Made by a program: the position numbers and the translations under genes
From: Lobulomyces angularis
Taxonomy: Eukaryota > Chytridiomycota > Chytridiomycetes > Lobulomycetales > Lobulomycetaceae
Assembly (NCBI GenBank): GCA_027604685.1
Contig: JADHYX010000003.1
Span: forward strand, 89,521-153,520
Direction of reading: 5' to 3'
DNA: 64,000 bases
Notes under the pieces: model-generated
What the model saw: only the letters and a program-made list of their open reading frames with translations
Databases searched by the model: none
What the model was told of the DNA's origin: nothing
Shown: in pieces, positions 11,028 to 22,605 of the stretch
How the letters are laid out: each line of letters starts with the position of its first letter
Numbering within the stretch: the stretch's first letter is position 1

Positions 11028-11719
11028 TTATTCTCCATGCTTTAATATCCTAACAAATTCGCGATAATTGAAATTACTTTTTGCATCCAAAGGAGATCCT
11101 TTAAACATTATATCAACCTATTACAATGTTAAAGCACTTATACAACATTATAATTTCACCTCTTCATCATTAAATCGGTCGCCCATAGTTGTCATTGCTT
11201 CTCTTAAAACATCTCCATTTATAAAACCTGATTTATCATCATCGAAACATTCAAATGCTTGTAATATTTCATGTTCCGGATCCTGATATTAAATTTATAA
11301 TTTTAAAATAACTTTTTTTGTTTAAAATTTTACGGTTCCACTTAGTTTCTCCCCCATAAGTGTTAAGAACATTGTAAAATTAATGCTTCCTGGTGCTTCA
11401 CTAATCATTTCATCAATGTATTCATCAGTTGGATTTTGTCCTGTAAAAAGCGTTTTAAACGGTACTTAAAAAATACTTTGTAAAGAAAAAAGGGTACCTA
11501 AACTTGCAAGCATATCTTTTAAGTCTTCTTTATCGATAAAACCATCAGAGTCATGATCAATCATAGAAAAAGCTTCTTTAAATTCAGCAATTTGTTGCTG
11601 GTCAAACATTGCAAACACATTTGAATTTTGTCTGACGGCTCTCTTTTTCTTTTGTTTTCTGGCAGACTGTAAAAAAAATATTATTTACTTATAACAGAAC
11701 TTTAAATTTTGCATACCAT
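11028..11719 (-). CDS. Myosin II regulatory light chain
   Basis: EF-hand light chain that binds the IQ neck of conventional myosin II and controls actomyosin contraction, e.g. in cytokinesis. Five exons give 163 residues. A basic N-terminus leads to [20 protein letters not shown], the landmark of this family. The Ser matching the main light-chain kinase site (human Ser19) is kept, while the preceding Thr18 position is Asn. EF-hand 1 is [12 protein letters not shown] with intact ligands. Later blocks are [35 protein letters not shown] and [14 protein letters not shown]. Exon 1 carries only the ATG, split from the rest by a phase-0 intron (11716 down). The assignment is firm; the exact start is less so. 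Confidence 0.93.
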
Positions 11720-12604
11720 CTTGTTTACTTAATAAAAATTTAATTTTTTTGTTTTTTTTCAATTATATTTATGATTGGATGTTAATTTTTGAATCGGAGC
11801 TTAAATAAAAAAAAAATTTACTTGAAAATTAAAAGTAATAGTTGGCTTTATAAAGTAAAGAATGTATACAATGAAATAAATTAAAAGTGAGAAAGGGTGT
11901 TATTCCAATTTAAAAAATTGAAAGTATCTTAAAATCATTTAATTCCAAAAGATTTTATATCAATAATGCATAGTATTGAAGTTTGGTTTCATAGCTGTAT
12001 ATGTTTCTATATACGTTTTATGTTTTTTTTATCTAACTTACAAAATGCCACTGAAATATATAATTATTCGTTTTTATTTTTTAAATTTTTATTTTCAAAA
12101 CTTATAAGTGCCATCGTCAATCATTACTTTGTATTTGGACATTTATTATAGAGCTTAATAGACCCTGGTAAATTTTGAGATGCATCCAAAATCCATTGCC
12201 ATCTTTTTTCTTCAGAAAAGAAAATTAAAAGTAAAAGATTTTTTTACTCAGGCTTAAGACCATCAGCACCAATGTTAACTAACACTATTTAAAATATCAT
12301 CCCGGCCATCAGGTTTCAATATAAACTTTAAACTTTATGTACGGGTTGGTAAAAAAATCTCTACTTACTCTGGAACATTTCTCCAATACACATAGTATTA
12401 GCAATTTTACTCAAAAAAGTTACTAGTTGAATATACAAGTCACGACTCATAGACTACGCATTGAGTAGCCATGGTTGTAACCTCTTATAGCAGCCAAAAA
12501 AATTGGCGATTGACTTATCTTTTTTTAATATAGAAAAAACAGAGGTTTTAAAGGGGTTTTGTTGGAATCTAATTTTCTAAATTTACAGCTTAATATAAAA
12601 ACAA
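11720..12604. other. Intergenic, possible gene relic on minus strand
   Basis: No intact gene. On the minus strand around 12130-12290 an open stretch reads EEKRWQWILDASQNLPGSI, preceded by NIGADGLKPE and a stop. This looks like old coding sequence, but I cannot name a family. Confidence 0.35.
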
Positions 12605-14568
12605 ATGCCTAGAGAAATTATTACTTTGCAAACGGGTCAATGCGGAAATCAAAGTAAAAAATATTTTAATACATTATAAGTTCTCAATTCCTTCATTTTT
12701 GAAGTTGGCTCACAGTTCTGGCAAACACTTTGTGGGTAATGTATATTTCAATTATAGAGCAAGAAGAATCTTCAAAAGTTTTTAAAGTTTGCTAATTTGA
12801 AGATCTTCTTGGTGGCAAACCGAAATCTTTCTTCTTCAAATTGTCATACAAATTATTTTTATTATTTGATATTAATTTTTCTAAGTTTATTAATTATCAT
12901 TTTTAATTTTTCATCATTTAAGTGAGCACGGTATTTCCCCTGATGGGCAGTTGGAAGATTTTGCAACCGAAACTGGTGACAGGAAAGATGTTTTTTTTTA
13001 CCAAGCAGATGATGATCACTATATTCCAAGAGCGATATTACTAGATTTAGAACCGAGAGTTATTAATAACATTTTAGCAGGAACTCATGCTAATTTGTAC
13101 AATCCCGAAAATATTTTTTTATCTAAAGATGGCGGTGGTGCTGGGAATAATTGGGCATATGGTAAGGCCTGAAACATTGAAATAATGTTTTTAAATTATT
13201 TTTTAGGTTACGCACAAGGTGAAAAAGTAGCTGACGACGTTATTGAAATGATAGATAGAGAGGCTGATGGTTCAGATAGTTTAGAAGGCTTTATGTTGCT
13301 ACATAGTATCGCAGGTATTTCCTTTAAATGATTTAATACTTTTTTATAATTTGGTATTTAAGGTGGTACAGGTTCTGGTTTAGGTTCCTTTGTGTTAGAA
13401 AATTTAAATGATAGATATCCCAAGAAATTGATTCAAACATATTCTGTTTTCCCGAATAATGAAGAAACTAGTGATGTTGTGGTTCAGCCTTATAATTCAA
13501 TGTTAAGTTTAAAGAGGTTAACAGAAAACGCGGATTCAGTGGTAAATAATAACTTTACTTGTTTTTCATTATTTTTTAATACTTTCAATGCAGGTAGTCT
13601 TAGATAATGCAGGTTTTATTTTTTTACTTCATTTTGCTGTGTTATTTACTTTGCTTCAGCATTGAACAGGATTGCGAGTGATAGATTACATATTCAGAAT
13701 CCTACTTTTGCTCAAACTAATCAACTTGTTTCCACTGTAATGAGTGCAAGCACTACCACTTTACGATATCCAGGATATATGAACAATGACTTAGTTGGTT
13801 TGATATCATCGTTAATTCCTACACCAAAATGCCACTTTTTATCAACGAGTTACACTCCATTTACTGGGGACCAAGTTGACAAAGCTAAAAATGTGAGAAA
13901 AACAACTGTCTTGGATGTTATGCGAAGACTGTTACAACCAAAAAATAAGATGGTGTCAACAAACCCTTCAAAGAAAAGTTGTTACATTTCTATATTAAAC
14001 ATTATTCAAGGAGACGTTGATCCAACTGATGTAACCATAACTTTTTTAAGAAAATTTATAATATCTGTTAGGTGCATAAATCTCTAATTAGAATTAGAGA
14101 ACGACGATTGGCGCAGTTCATTCCTTGGGGACCTGCCAGTATTCAAGTAGCACTTTCAAGAAATAGCCCATATATTCAATCTCCTCACAGGGTATCTGGT
14201 TTGATGTTAGCAAATCACACTAGCATTGCTACAGTAAGTTCTACTACATATCTAAAGTTTCAATACATACATATTTTAGTTGTTTAAAAGAACGTGTGAT
14301 CAGTATGACAGACTTCGAAAAAGAAATGCATTTTTAGATCAATATAAAAAGGAAACTATGTTTAGTGATGGGTTAGAAGAATTTGATTCTTCAAGAGAAG
14401 TTGTTCAGGATATGATTTTAGAATATGAAGCATGTGAAAGCCCTGATTATGCCACCTTTGTAAGAATACCTGTAATTATAAAAATAACTTTTTTTGTAGG
14501 GTGTGAAGGACCCAGTTGAAGAAAAGCTTTCCAGTAATTCAGCTTTGAGTGGCAGATTGGCACTGTAA
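12605..14568 (+). CDS. Gamma-tubulin
   Basis: Nucleates microtubules at the spindle pole body, basal body or centrosome within the gamma-tubulin complex. Ten exons join to a full-length protein of about 450 residues. It starts [16 protein letters not shown]. Gamma-specific blocks follow: [46 protein letters not shown], the GTP-binding [56 protein letters not shown] and YKKETMF near the end. A 15-nt core exon (VVLDNA) and a 31-nt exon ([10 protein letters not shown]) are rebuilt exactly by gt...ag splicing. All residues expected for GTP binding appear present. Together with the SPATA4-like gene this fits an organism with basal bodies. Confidence 0.96.
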
Positions 14569-14757
14569 TTTTAAACTGAAGATTAGTTGTAATATCATAC
14601 ATAATATGCAACAATAGTAAATAATAACTAATCATAATTATCTATCTTTATCATTGAGCAAATAAAAATGCAATTTAAAAATTTTTGTTTTTTTTTTGGT
14701 GACAACAATATTTTACTTGAAAACAATAAAGTGTAATTTATTGCCAATACAAAGGTG

Positions 14758-17549
14758 ATGGATTTTGGTCAAGATCATCATGCATCTGTTAAAATTAAGC
14801 ATTTATTGACGGTTTTTACCTTTTATATTTGGGGAGGTAAGTTTAATTTCAAAAACAAATTTTTTTGTGTTTATTTTTGTTTTTTCCATGTATAAATTTC
14901 TTAGGAAGAAATGGAAATGGATACAGAATTTGTTTATTTACAATAGTTTTAAGTTTATCGTTAATTTATCTCGTTTCACTATTAAATCAATCAAAAGTAA
15001 ATTTCAATAACAATAAAATGCACTTAAGTAGGAGTGGAAAAAAATCGAATGCTGGAATACATCAATCTGATTTTAAAATTAACTCGGAACTTAAAGATAC
15101 ACAAGATTTAAACGTACTGAATTTAAATACAACATTCAAAATTCATACTTATTCCCAGGAGGAGGAAGAAGTTAATTTTATCAGCAGTGAATGGGTTAAA
15201 CATAGGTATTATTAGAACGAAGAGTTGTTTTATCTATTTTTTTTTGTTAGAGAATTTGCTATAATAATTGATGCTGGAAGTTCTGGTTCACGAGTTTTAA
15301 TTTATTCTTGGAAAAATCCAGAATATACAAAATACATGCTCAAAAAAAGCATTTTTGATAATAATTTTGTGACAAAGGAGGAAGGTAACTACATTTTAAA
15401 TTCCCTTCCAATTATGGAACCTGGAGATGAATATGGAGAAGATTGGCAATTCAAGGAAGAGCCAGGTTTTTAGCTAACAATTTTGAAATGTTTTTGCTGA
15501 GTTTTTAGGAATTTCCACTTTTCATTCAAAACCTCATGAAATCGGATTGCACCTAAAGCCATTATTGGATTATGCTGCTAGTAAAATTCCAGCTAGAAAA
15601 AGATCTAAAACACCAATCTATTTATTAGCGACAGCTGGTTTGAGATTAAGTAAGGTTTTTTTATTCATTTTATTTTTTATTCAGTTTTGTAGTTTCTGAA
15701 GAAAGTAGAACAGCAATACTAAGAAACACATGTTCTTATGTAAGAAATCATTATGATTTTGATATCAGTGGTGGATGTGATCAGCACTTTAGAATGATTA
15801 GCGGAGAACTGGAAGGAATTTATGGATGGGTTGCAGTGAACTACTTGTATACTTTTATCAGCATTATTAATTTTATCTATTATCTTCTGCAGAATGGGAG
15901 GATTCGATACCAGAAAAAAAATTGATAAACACACTTTTGGATTTTTGGACCTTGGCGGAGCAAGCACACAAATAGCTTTTGAACCAACGGCAGAAATGAG
16001 CTTAGAGCATGAATCAGACTTAACAACCTTGAAATTAAGAACAATAGGAGGGAACGATATTCATTATAAAGTCTTTGTATCTACTTTTTTAGGATTTGGT
16101 GTAAATGAGGCAAGAAGGAGATATTTAGAGATATTGACGAATAATTTAAATGATGAAGTTTCTAGGAATGAGACATTATTCAATTCTGCATTTTTATCAA
16201 CGCATGAAACTTCAAACACTATTAAAGTTTTAAAATTAAAAGAAAAGTTTTTGAGGAATGAAAATATATATGTAGATCCTTGTTTACCTCTGGCGTTAGA
16301 GCGTGAGAAAGATGAAATTTTAAACGTTGCATTGGTGGATGATAATATAAAGAAAGAAAACAAAAAAATTGAACTAATTGGGATCGGTAATTTGGAAATA
16401 TGTTTAAAAATTCTGTCTCCCTTGTTAAACAAAAGTTTGCCATGTCCTGAAAATCCTTGTCTTTTCAATGGAGTCCATGCACCAATTGAAGATTTCAAAA
16501 AGCATAAATTTTTCGGTATTTCTGAATATTGGTATACTCCATCAGATTTATTCCAACTTGGTGGAAGGTAAACAAAAAAAAAAAAAAATACAAACTACTA
16601 AATATTATTTTTAATTTTTTTGATTTTTCAGCTATTCTTATTCAAAACTATTTGACGCCACAAAAAAATATTGCAAGACTAGTTGGATTAATTTAAATGA
16701 AAAGTTTGAAAATGGGTTTTGGCCACATATACATGAAACTTCAAAATTGGAACTAGGTAAGTTCGTGCTTTATAAATTTCTTCACTTAAATTTAAATCAG
16801 TTTGTTTTAAAAGTGCTTGGATTATGAGCTTGATTCATGGTGGTTTAGGAATTTCTAAATTAGATCATGAGATGGACTTGAATAAAGAACAAACATTTTC
16901 ATCTAATTTTCAGTCTATCAATGAAATTGGAAAATTTCAGGTTTCTTGGACATTAGGGGCGGTCTTATTTCACGCTTCTGCAACAACGGCAAAAAAATTA
17001 GTCACAAACAACAGCAATTTTTTTAATTACTCAAACATCGATGATTTGGATTTTGGAAATTTTAACCAAAGTATTTTATTAACTATTATAATCTTGGGAA
17101 TAATTTTTTCGTACTTTATCTTTTACAAGTATAAATTGGGAAACAAATTTGGAGATAACATATTTCTTAAATTTAATAAAAAAAGAAAGAGAAGATTTAG
17201 TAACTACTTTTTTGGTAATCAGAGTAATAGCAATTTTGATGCGGAGGATGAAAATTTAACATCTGTTGTAGTGGATAGAGGTGGAACTGGTGGAGGTTAC
17301 GAGTTGCAAGATATTCTCAGTAACAATTTGCGAATCGGAAATATGGATAGTAGTGGGGGAGTCGTTATGAACAGAATAAGTTCCTTAGCTAACGAAAGAG
17401 GGTTACAAAATAGCAATTTTGATTTAAGTGTAAGGTCTCATTCATTTTCAGAGTTTACCAGTGCCAACAACTCAACTTCCAATTCTAGCAATAACCTTAG
17501 TTTAAAAAAAAATAAATGGATTTTGGATGATGGTAGTAGATTTACATAG
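14758..17549 (+). CDS. GDA1/CD39 nucleoside phosphatase (apyrase, ENTPD/YND1-like)
   Basis: Hydrolyses nucleoside tri/diphosphates in the Golgi lumen or outside the cell. Golgi members clear UDP/GDP during glycosylation. All apyrase-conserved regions are visible: IIIDAGSSGSRVLIYSW (ACR1), LLATAGLRL (ACR2), SGELEGIYGWVAVNY (ACR3), FLDLGGASTQIAFEP (ACR4) and a late CFKSAWIMSLIHGGLG block rebuilt by taking the acceptor at 16800. There is an N-terminal signal anchor (LFTIVLSLSLIYLVSLL) and a second TM helix near residues 720-742, followed by a basic, Ser/Asn-rich cytosolic tail. This two-anchor layout matches CD39 or lysosomal/Golgi ENTPDs. Eight exons. The catalytic Glu and nucleotide loops are intact. 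Confidence 0.92.
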
Positions 17550-17835
17550 AATTTGAGAATTGCTTCTATTTTTGTTATAACTAATTTTTTTTTCTTATAG
17601 AATAGAATTTTATATCAGTATATATCAGATCAAAAACAATCCCCCTTTAGTTTTTGATATAAATCAAAATTAAATAGAAATTTAATATCATTAGAACAGC
17701 TTTAACAATGTTTTTTTTTTTTTTTATTTTCAATTTTAAAAACGAAAAAAACTTAATAATAAAAAAATGTTAAATACAATAAGTATTACTATTAAGATGT
17801 ACAAAATAAAAAATTATTTTCAAATAAAAATAAAA

Positions 17836-19141
17836 TTAATTTGAATTTTTTTCCAAATTATTGATTTTTTCTGATAATATCGAAAATGGAATCTAATATT
17901 TTTTAAAAAATTTAAGTAAAATCAGTATACAATGTATATTATTTAGTATATGTTTTGAAATATGCTTACTTGTAACTCTTCAAGCAATGAAAACCTAAAG
18001 TCTCCATTATTTTCATTGTAGAAGTTTGGGAGTTTGCATCTATTAATTAAATCTGTTTGTTGCGAGACAATTTCTAACAGATTTTCTAAACAATTGATCA
18101 AAAGTAAAAAAAAAGAAAAGCGCTATTAATTGTTAAATTACTGTTTTCATGTTGGCAGTCGTCCAACTTCTTATTAACTTCAGAAAACCGTTTGGTCATT
18201 GATGCCCTTTCTGATTCAATTTTCTAGAAAAAATAAAATTAAACACAAATTTTTTTAATTAATAAACTGTTTGAATAATTATATGAAAAAATACAAACTT
18301 CGTTTAGTGCAACCAGCAATTTTTCATTAATGTTATCTTCGAAAAAAAAAAGTTCCTCCTCACTCTTTTCAATTTCATTTAACTTTCTTAACTTATTTAA
18401 TTCTTTATCAATAAAAAAAAAAGGGAAAAAAAATTTTTTTTTTTGTTGTTATCCTTTACTACTTACCTTTTTCAATATCAGTATTATGAATGCATTTCTG
18501 TTCTTTGTGTTCGCCATCTGTTGAACTTGGGGTATCAACTATTTTATCTTCTATGGTATTATCTATACTTCTTTTTAGTTGCTCAAAAAACAAACTTTCT
18601 TCATAACTTGAACTAAACGTTTTATTAAAAATTAATAAAAAATTAACAAAAAATATTGGAAAAAAATGAGTAGTGAAAATATTTTTTATATCCCCTTAAT
18701 TACTTGGTAACTTCGTTTTTCCAATGTGAGTTTAGTTGATGTATAAAAGGGCAACTTTCTCCAGATCTACAAATTCCTTTTTCAAAAAATCTACATTTTT
18801 TTGTTTTTATTTTTTGTTCTTTGGCACTGTTATAATAATTGTCAAAACTTTGGGAAAGGCTATTATCAAAGTCATGTGAAAATTCACACTCCTCTAACTT
18901 TTTACATTCTCCAATTGCAAAAAATTTGCAATAGTCTATATTTAAAAAAATAACTGTAATTAGGAATAAATTACATTTTTTTTGTTAAAATTCTATATAT
19001 ATTTCAAATTTTATTTCAATTTTCATGAAATACTGCAAAATTTTTTTTGAATGATTCATATTCTATTTCATTAATATAAATTTATAATATTATACCTTTT
19101 TGATATTTTCTTTTGAGACTAAAACTATTATTGTGTTCCAT
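17836..19141 (-). CDS. Tandem CCCH zinc-finger protein with coiled coil
   Basis: Likely RNA-binding. Seven exons on the minus strand. After MEHNNSFSLKRKYQK come two CCCH fingers with identical spacing, C-X7-C-X5-C-X3-H: YCKFFAIGECKKLEECEFSH and KCRFFEKGICRSGESCPFIH. The rest is a long charged helical region (ELNKLRKLNEIEKSEEEL, KIESERASMTKRFSEVNKK) ending in FSILSEKINNLEKNSN. The paired C-X7-C-X5-C-X3-H fingers resemble metazoan and fungal mRNA-processing CCCH proteins, but no further domain allows an ortholog call. All introns are gt...ag; one donor (gtttgt, near 18300) is weak. Confidence 0.8.
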
Positions 19142-19592
19142 TTTTTAATTTTTTTTAACAAGGGTTTCTGTGTTACATTAAACTTTGTTCAATTAGAAAC
19201 CTTGATCTATTTAACAACAAATTACTCTTCTTCTTAATATATTATTGAAGTAGAATGTTGGTGTCTGCTTATCTAATACACTAGTTAGATAAAAAGAAAT
19301 CTTTATAGTAGCAGTTGCCTTTTGGGGGACGAAAGCTAACAACTCCAACAGAACCTCCAGATCCTGGCTCACTTCCTATCAGCTCTCAGCAGTTTTGTCC
19401 TAATGACATATGGGCAGTTGTTAGTCACCAATACCTCTAATCTAATTTAAACAATTTTAATTTTTATTGGTGTTTATTTTTTACCACACTTCAAAGCAAA
19501 TTTTGCCACTGAGTTGCCACCAAATATTTCAAGAAGCCTCAATACTATAAAAGAAAAAGAAAGAGCCATTTTCAAAGATCAACAAGTGCACT
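19142..19592. other. Intergenic between divergent genes
   Basis: About 450 bp between two divergently read genes, less AT-rich from 19310 to 19430 than its surroundings. No gene or known element recognised. Confidence 0.45.
19546..19553 (+). promoter_or_regulatory. TATA-like box upstream of the secreted acidic protein
   Basis: TATAAAAG lies 40 bases before the ATG at 19593, in one of the few GC-richer leader stretches. In such an AT-rich genome this could be chance. Confidence 0.3.
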
Positions 19593-20351
19593 ATGTTTAT
19601 ATCGCCAACAAAGCTCACATTTCTCTTTACCATTTTCTCGTTTGTCGCTCCCTTACCAGCTGCTCCTGGGTAATTCTTATTATGTAATTTTCACCATTAA
19701 CTTTATTTTTTTCACAGTGCTCCACCTGACAATTATGGTGGAAGTGTTTCTGAAATAAATCCACTAACTGCCATATCAACCATCCCAGAACTTCCCCAAT
19801 CTCCTTCGGTACCTACTGATGATAAATCTGACAAGACCCCAGAAATAACACAGGAAACATCCGCCAATGATGAATCTGTCGAACAAGAGGAAACAGAAGA
19901 AAAAAAAAAATCTGTCGAACAAGAGGAAACAGAAGAAAAAAAAGAACCTGTCGATGATAACGACGACAGTTTAGAGCTACCGGAAGAAAAAGAAGATGCA
20001 GAACCCATAGAAAGTAAAATTGAGGATGAAACTCTGAATCCCACTGATGTGGAAATTCAAACTTTAAATCATAATGACAATAATCAGGATGAGGAACCAG
20101 AAGCAACTGAAATAGTAAATTATGTGAATGTTGAGAATGTAGATTATGACCATGACTCAGAAACTGTAAAGGAAGCTGTAAAAGAATCAATACATTCCAC
20201 CCAAGATGATAATTATGCTTCATCTAAACCAAAAGTGTACCTTAATGGCGATAAACATAATATAGATTTTAAAGCAAATGTTAAAAAAATGTTAGAGTTA
20301 AGTCCTTTATTTAATAAGTCAAAAAAAAAATGTAAAAAGAATAGATATTAG
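19593..20351 (+). CDS. Secreted acidic, disordered repeat protein
   Basis: No family recognised. Exon 1 encodes a classic signal peptide (LTFLFTIFSFVAPLPAAPG). An intron at about 19670-19717 separates it from a long exon. The mature part is Glu/Asp/Ser/Thr/Pro-rich and probably disordered. It contains a perfect duplication of SVEQEETEEKKK and ends in a basic, Lys-rich tail (NKSKKKCKKNRY). The single Cys is near the C-terminus. Signal peptide, low complexity and duplication fit a fast-evolving secreted protein, possibly a host-interaction factor if the organism is a parasite. That role is inference only. Confidence 0.75.
19875..19946 (+). repeat. 36-bp tandem duplication inside the secreted acidic protein gene
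   Basis: Two adjacent 36-bp units (19875-19910 and 19911-19946) encode SVEQEETEEKK plus Lys/Glu. They differ only at the A-rich end, suggesting recent slippage. Confidence 0.9.
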
Positions 20352-20462
20352 ATTAAATAGGTTTTAAAATTTGTAATAAACATAATATATATTAAAAAGA
20401 GTAATTTACATAATTTTTTTATTTATTTATTTATCTAAATTAACTATTATTGAAAATTTCAT

Positions 20463-22348
20463 TTAATCAGCTCTCCGTAATTTTTTCTCCTTGGAAGGTT
20501 TTGAAATAGTGGGTTTCTTTTCAATTAACCCTTTTCCATATTTTCCTAAAAAGAAACAGAATAAGTTTCAAAAAATTTTTTTTCCAACTAACCTTCCATC
20601 ATTTTTGAGATTTTTTGAAATTCATTGTTTTGTTTATCTTTAGTATCAATTTTTTTTCCACTTTTGCCGCTTGTAACATTCTTCCTGCCATCCTTAACTT
20701 TCACACCGAAATTAAATGCTGCTTTTGGTAAGTGAATTTGTTTTTCTTTATAAGCAGCAAATTCCTAACAAATTATTATGAGCCACACTTGAAAAATTTA
20801 ATTACCTCCTCTGTTTCAAAATCGAATCTAGTTTTTTGCTTAATTCTATTCTTTTTTGTTCCTTGGTCAACCAAGGCCACCGCCTCCTCCTCTTCTTCTT
20901 CAAGTTCATCTTCTTCATCATCATTAAACCCAAAAGATTCTCCATATTCTTCTCCATATCCATAGGTGTCCTCCTGGATCCTACGTGTACGTTTCACACC
21001 TTTTCCTAATACTGCAGGATTACTAACAAATAAATCGCCAGATATTCCAGCTTGATTAAAGGTTTCCTTTAAGTCTATCTTTTTTTCCTCCTCCTCAATA
21101 TCCATACTATCAAAGTACGAATCACTTTTGATTTTGGCTACTTCTTTTTCGGCGGATGGCTTGCTTAATTCATAATCCCTTCCAACATCTGCGAAAATAC
21201 TGAAGAAAAAAAAAAAAGTTGTAAAAAAAAAAAAGTTAGATAACATTAAAAAAAAAAAAAATTAACTCAACATCCTCATATTGCTTAACATGATTGTCCA
21301 AAAGATTATTTTCAAAAGGATTTTTTTTATTTTTTTTTTCTTGAAGAAAGTTTTCTTTTTTAGTTTTTAAATTTTCAAACACTGAAATAATTTTATCAAT
21401 AACTAATTTATCAGCTGTATCATCAACAATTTCCTAAATACACACGTAAGATAGTTACTGTTAAAAAGTGAGTATTACCGAATCCTTCATCTGAATTTTG
21501 TTTCTTAAAATTCTCTTCACAGGACTATTGCCTTGCAAATCGAATTCAAAGCACATTCTTCCTGGAAAAAAAAATTCATTTTCTGTTTTTAAAAAGTTGG
21601 AATCGTTTTCATCAAAGTTATAAGCAAGATTAAACACCTCCTGATTTTTTTTGGATTTAAATTTTAATTGCTTCGGGTCTTCAATTTCTAATTCATCATC
21701 CTCTTCTTCATCATTTGCATTATTTTCCAAGTTTTTTAAACCCTCCTTATTCTTTCTCAACAGGGTATAATCTAGTCCTTTTACTAAATGTGTATGCTCC
21801 TGACTGCCTTCAAGATATTTACTAGCTTCAATCTGATTCGAATTTTTACTTTTTATTGTAAAAATGAAAATAATATGTTTTAAAAATGTTTTACTAAGTT
21901 TTTTAAAATAAAACATACTTAAGAATAGATATAATATGGTCAGAATCCTTATAGTCCAAATTCTTTCCCTCCCTTCGTTCTCTAGCTCTATCTGTGAATT
22001 AAAGTTTTTTTTAGTGCACTTGCTTTTTTTTTTTTAAAAAGTAACAAACATAAAAAAAAATTTCTATTTTACCTCGATATTGATTTTTAGGAGTTAAATT
22101 TACATCTTCATCTACCGCTGCATTTTTTCTTTCTTTTACTTTTTTTGGAAGGAAATCTTCCTTTTTAACACTTGAAACCTCCTTCTTTTTTTTTTTTTCT
22201 TCCTTTTTTTCTCTTTTTAATTGTGGTTTACCTTCTAGAAATTTTCTAAAATCGTCTTGATCTGGATAACGTAAATGTTCAAATTAAAAGAATTAGTTGT
22301 TTTGTATAGCAAATACTGTTAAAGTTTAAGATTCAAATGCTTACTCAT
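20463..22348 (-). CDS. RED/IK-type splicing factor
   Basis: RED (IK) is a spliceosomal B-complex protein working with SMU1 in splice-site activation. It is absent from budding yeast. The minus-strand exons give, in family order: QDDFRKFLEG, RDRARERREGKNLDY, IEASKYLEGSQEHTHLVKGL, LDYTLLRK, FFPGRMCFEFDL and DSYFDSM (cf. SYAECYP), then TRFDFETEEEF, HLPKAAFNFGVKVKDGRK and a Lys-rich end EKKLRRAD. The human protein shows the same series, including HTHLVKGLD and LPKAAFQYGIK. Between them lie acidic and Lys-rich low-complexity tracts. The first coding exon appears to be only ATGA, followed by a strong gtaagc donor; the acceptor is at about 22266. The family is firm; the first exon is inferred. Confidence 0.9.
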
Positions 22349-22605
22349 TAATTTAAATGTGATATTGTAAGTTATGTGCTAGTCTACTTGGAATGTTCAA
22401 CTATGATTAACTGTAGCAAATAAAATTTGTATCAGATATTTCTTTTTTGAAAAAAATTTGAGAAAATTTGGGAGAGAATAGGGCAATATATTCCCTTGTT
22501 CTCTCTCTCAAAAAAAAAGGAATTAAACCTTAGATATTACTATTAAAAATATTACTATTAGCTACACAAAATATAAAATACATATAAAAAAAATATATTT
22601 TTACA

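Noticed and set aside
16064..16498. 144-codon minus-strand frame
   Set aside because: Lies opposite the apyrase exon, which has all family motifs; no motif of its own.
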